Shown piece after piece: positions 61,801 to 64,000 of a stretch of 64,000 nucleotides of DNA. Where the stretch lies: the NCBI GenBank assembly GCA_001953115.1, contig LSSL01000998.1, positions 30,346-94,345 of the forward strand, read 5' to 3'. The translations under genes were made by a program, and so were the position numbers. Position 1 is the first letter of the stretch; each line of letters starts with the position of its first letter. The stretch comes from Smittium mucronatum (Eukaryota > Kickxellomycota > Harpellomycetes > Harpellales > Legeriomycetaceae). Below the pieces are notes generated by a model, which did no database searches, was not told the DNA's origin, and saw only the letters and a program-made list of their open reading frames with translations.

Positions 61801-63330
61801 AATAATAATTTCAACAATAAAATCAAAAAGGTTCCTGTTGTAAAACCACCGACTGTAAAGCAAAGTTCAGCAGTATTTTCATCATTTTTGGAGAACCTGA
61901 ACGGTTTCTTGGTTGATAAAGTTGTAAAAATGAATTTAGAATTTTCGTCTATTCATAACTCTGAAGGGGATATGACTGAGTATGAATCTAATTACAGATT
62001 ATTTATGAGAAGTCTTTCATCTTTTCAATCAGAGATGATAGAAGGCTTGGATTTTGGAAGATATATCGTGAATTTAGGTGAATTTTGGAATTCAGAAGAA
62101 ATGATTCCAATATTTATTAAAAATAAATTTTCAAATTCAAATTTAGTAAAGTCAGGAAACAAAGTTCTAATGGGGTATGAGGAAGGTGATATGAATTCTA
62201 ATTATAGATCGAGCAACATGTTTGATATGTTAAAAACTAGTTCTGACAACAACTTTGCATTGGAGGTAGACCACAATGGAAATATGGATTCCTCACCTAA
62301 ACCTTCATTTTTGAATACCAACTTTCTTTCATTCCTCGTCTCAAACCAACCTTGCACATTAGGGATTTTAAGAGGGATAAGTAAAATTCTTGATACACAT
62401 GATTTAATATCCACCAGAAATTTGATAATTTCAATAGAACAGATATTCCCAATCACACTGTTGTATACAATCAACTACACAAAATATCAAGCCTTATTTT
62501 CGTCAACTTTAGAAAAAACTGATTCAGATAGCTCATTTTTAGAATTCTTGTCAGTTGTTAAACAGACTCCTGTTTCAAAAATAAAAAAGTCATTTTCTTC
62601 AATTCAGAATTCTCCGGTTGAAATGCTAAGATTTTACTCTTTGCTTTCTGAATTCTCCACAACTGATTTAATCTCTCAGCTAATTAAAATGCTTTCCGAT
62701 ATCTATTACATTGAGCTTAAGGAGAAAATCATACATATAATTGGAACCATACTTTATGCCTCCATCTCAGCATCATCTGCACCTTCAATAAACACACAGA
62801 ATTCTAATTATACCGGTAGTTTTGATAATAGTTTGGTAACATATAATGAATCCAACAATCACTACTGGATAAATGCAAAGCAATCTTTGGTGAATGAGTC
62901 CATGTCAATACTTAAAGAAAGATTTAATTACCAACAAACAGTCAACTCGTTGAATACATATTTCAAGAATGTGCTTGACTTTGATTCTCTGTCAGATACT
63001 GAGACCTCGTCATATAATAATGAATCTGGAAATAATAATGGCATTTTCAATGAAAAGAAAAAGGGTAAGTTTATGTTTACAGTTACAAAGGAACTATTGG
63101 ATCCGATAATAAATTGGAAGGACTCTCATGATTTACTAGCATCTGCTAATAAGAATTCTGATCGCATAATTTCTGCATACAAGAAAAAAACATCTAAAAA
63201 CACTGTGATAATTAAGGAAGATGGGTTTGGGGGAGGAATTTCTGGGAAAAATCATAATTCGTTGGATGTGTTTGACTCTTCTGAGTTTGGGGAGAAAGAA
63301 GGCTTTGACCTGTCTAATTTTATCCCATGA
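58873..63330 (+). CDS. XPO5: exportin-5/Msn5-like karyopherin
   Basis: A single exon of 1485 aa. The N-terminus has the importin-beta-type segment: DRIAANNYINSIRHEPKY, then NYQIRYLGWQLIQDQIKRMG and SKAADVAVSLALRLWPNGIW, matching exportin-5/Msn5 (HEAT repeats that bind Ran-GTP, with the WP motif at the end of the third repeat). The rest is alpha-helical HEAT-type throughout, with a disordered Asn/Ser-rich C-terminal tail (from about 1365). Family role: Ran-GTP-dependent nuclear export; Msn5 exports phosphoproteins in yeast and XPO5 exports double-stranded RNA and tRNA in animals. It is longer than yeast Msn5 or human XPO5 (about 1200 aa), mainly by Asn/Ser-rich loops and the tail. The absence of introns contrasts with the neighbouring TFB3. 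Confidence 0.82.
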   Translation: MNSVDEIQKIRNSIDIIYSGTSNNEDRIAANNYINSIRHEPKYSQVSFELVKEDPLNNYQIRYLGWQLIQDQIKRMGLEESLPPDALLTLVQNSLRSFGNSFDAEYLISKAADVAVSLALRLWPNGIWSEFPTWIIHNLNNDILVLRIIQSIGEEILEYQSEPIVSMRKSEFTSGISVAFLPLFIINDLYPEGFKLDSSGAGKRRNNSTKRLELIKPLQGNENGWIEAIFIILNNPEKSNKVREIAINALQSYLNWLPFLAFQKIPQIIISIRSLITNPSCLELKKYSLECLLTITSRNYPVSSEKTYISELLLDEYKIYNELNFLLGFINDQNNDLDPSEIIEFSRMIYKIITNVAENLIFYKKSSSPIPNSIIDIIGFMVSGLTSKYITVSEISACGLLSLNNNKDQIQKLNVTLFGELQPIIIQKMKHVFSIVSSKNKSLDWEDESDGILGGNFESESDYKLFAYGKLYTKLFDILKFIAKLDPLSFSIFVINQVGSLFQNGTNQIEHLETDSERCNLVNTGLALIEVAAKSLEHFNIDIQTIKDGKIDSFKETEVIESSNRIYNILIHYKCDNPEIIRLQLSKIESFSFLIQKKPELILTCLTFLTSFLSKPPSSTKSPTEPWSKVSYKASSVLETLVRSNTNIFWKYYFDFVSLSKQHSVDSNTPSQTKIMLWELLISFFTSDTPLDQSDQIPKPAELNELAINLISPVVTQFEELGKLLESPNKLLGMMGVDVIGFDSNKGSSIDNYLQRIRSSAKFRSDVYHILLTMNAFVKPLTRLFDLNDPINFGNKNLILKNVDETKLTLHIYISIIESIATKVIRISLELTRIIHLVFNHQLLNQVVSKDIPENIIKEHTLESINGWSQFLSMKLNPIPKIQTLPFENSYGESQRFYSSVSNILELANKIVGSLTYCPTVYYEIADFGSFYSSCMFGEANFLPLNVWKSIFINCLRPLIIGNTRPSTMAIPLENGNNNFNNKIKKVPVVKPPTVKQSSAVFSSFLENLNGFLVDKVVKMNLEFSSIHNSEGDMTEYESNYRLFMRSLSSFQSEMIEGLDFGRYIVNLGEFWNSEEMIPIFIKNKFSNSNLVKSGNKVLMGYEEGDMNSNYRSSNMFDMLKTSSDNNFALEVDHNGNMDSSPKPSFLNTNFLSFLVSNQPCTLGILRGISKILDTHDLISTRNLIISIEQIFPITLLYTINYTKYQALFSSTLEKTDSDSSFLEFLSVVKQTPVSKIKKSFSSIQNSPVEMLRFYSLLSEFSTTDLISQLIKMLSDIYYIELKEKIIHIIGTILYASISASSAPSINTQNSNYTGSFDNSLVTYNESNNHYWINAKQSLVNESMSILKERFNYQQTVNSLNTYFKNVLDFDSLSDTETSSYNNESGNNNGIFNEKKKGKFMFTVTKELLDPIINWKDSHDLLASANKNSDRIISAYKKKTSKNTVIIKEDGFGGGISGKNHNSLDVFDSSEFGEKEGFDLSNFIP

Positions 63331-64000
63331 AGTTTTGGTTATATTACCAAGTAAAATACATCAATTGGTTACTTTTTTATTTATATATTATCGGTAAATA
63401 AACAAGTGCTTTTAGTTGTGTATGAATTAAATATACACTTTATAAATTTCTTGATTTTTTAATTTTTGTTTTTTAACTTTTTTATAGTACTGGATATCGT
63501 TTATTAACTTTTTTTTTTTTTTTTTTTGGAAGTGTGAGAATAGTGAATTGAACCCGGTTTAATCAAGCATAACCTCTTCTATCCCACCATTACTCAACTC
63601 CTCCACCCTCTCCTTGTCTTCTAATTGGTAAATTTACGCAGAAATGGACTTGTTCCAAATTTTAAACTCCCATCCCCCTTTAATAAAAATATTGTTATAA
63701 AGAAATTTTAGATTATTTTAGAGACCTCTTTTAATAAATAAGATATATATATTTATACCAACCTTTGCAAACACAGAAAAAAAAAATTACGATTCACAAT
63801 TGCAACATAGAACAATTGAATTTGGTTAAAACTAGCAGCAGCACAATAGTAAATCTTTTAGATAGAACCAGAAAAAAAAGAGATTAAAAAGTTGGAGCAA
63901 CTTTTATGTACATGTACTTTTTTATAAACAATAAATTAGAGTAATATAAAAAGATATATATGTATATTTAATCTTTTTTATTAATAAAAAAGAATAGAAG
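63331..64000. other. intergenic, 3' of the exportin gene
   Basis: AT-rich with a poly(T) run (about 63510-63527) and a short less AT-rich patch (63545-63620). No open frame or RNA is recognised; a downstream gene may start beyond the window. Confidence 0.4.

Noticed and set aside
1..64000. CRISPR arrays, bacterial operons or prophage
   Set aside because: Intron-containing eukaryotic genes throughout; no spaced direct repeats of CRISPR type were seen.

Overview
The window looks like nuclear DNA from an AT-rich early-diverging fungus. Evidence for this is: short spliceosomal introns (55-208 bp) with GT/AG ends; a mitochondrial Rieske protein; nuclear housekeeping genes (TFIIH subunit, spliceosomal J-protein, karyopherin, decapping scaffold); and two retrotransposon classes, LINE and DIRS, that occur together in zygomycete-grade fungi. 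A Harpellales-like (Smittium-type) genome is my best guess. That placement is inference; no rRNA or mitochondrial marker is present to confirm it.

Layout. (1) 1-1.9 kb: low-grade sequence with coding-like relics on the minus strand. (2) 1.9-11.9 kb: gene island with an EDC4/Pdc1-like decapping scaffold (+), an unrecognised single-pass membrane protein with a second exon (-), and a multi-pass membrane protein fused to a spermidine-synthase-like domain (-, three exons). (3) 11.9-35.8 kb: about 24 kb of extremely AT-rich sequence with no supportable gene. (4) 35.8-45.6 kb: one decayed LINE (minus strand) split by a DIRS-type retrotransposon at about 37.36-41.77 kb. The DIRS copy keeps inverted terminal repeats, an internal complementary region, and gag, RT/RNase H and tyrosine recombinase relics. 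(5) 46.9-47.8 kb: a (CTTTTA)n array containing a 362-N assembly gap, sitting inside a member of a small retroposon family whose other copies are at 40.33 kb and 52.1 kb. (6) 48.6-50.7 kb: tRNA relics and higher-GC hairpin islands in AT-rich surroundings. (7) 53.9-63.3 kb: second gene island with the Rieske iron-sulphur protein (+, two exons), TFB3/MAT1 (+, four exons), DNAJC17/Cwf23-like (-) and an exportin-5/Msn5-like karyopherin (+).

The genes are unrelated housekeeping functions: mRNA decay, respiration, transcription/CDK activation, splicing and nuclear export. There is no operon or visible cluster logic. The most striking structural points are the complete DIRS architecture nested in a LINE, the retroposon family with target-site duplications and an internal expanded hexamer, the TFB3 and DNAJC17 stop codons that abut with no base between them, and the long AT desert beside retroelements, which has the look of a candidate regional centromere. 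I did not find a convincing wholly new biological system. The candidates worth testing are the retroposon family, the hairpin islands and the membrane-anchored aminopropyltransferase-like protein that lacks a key Asp.
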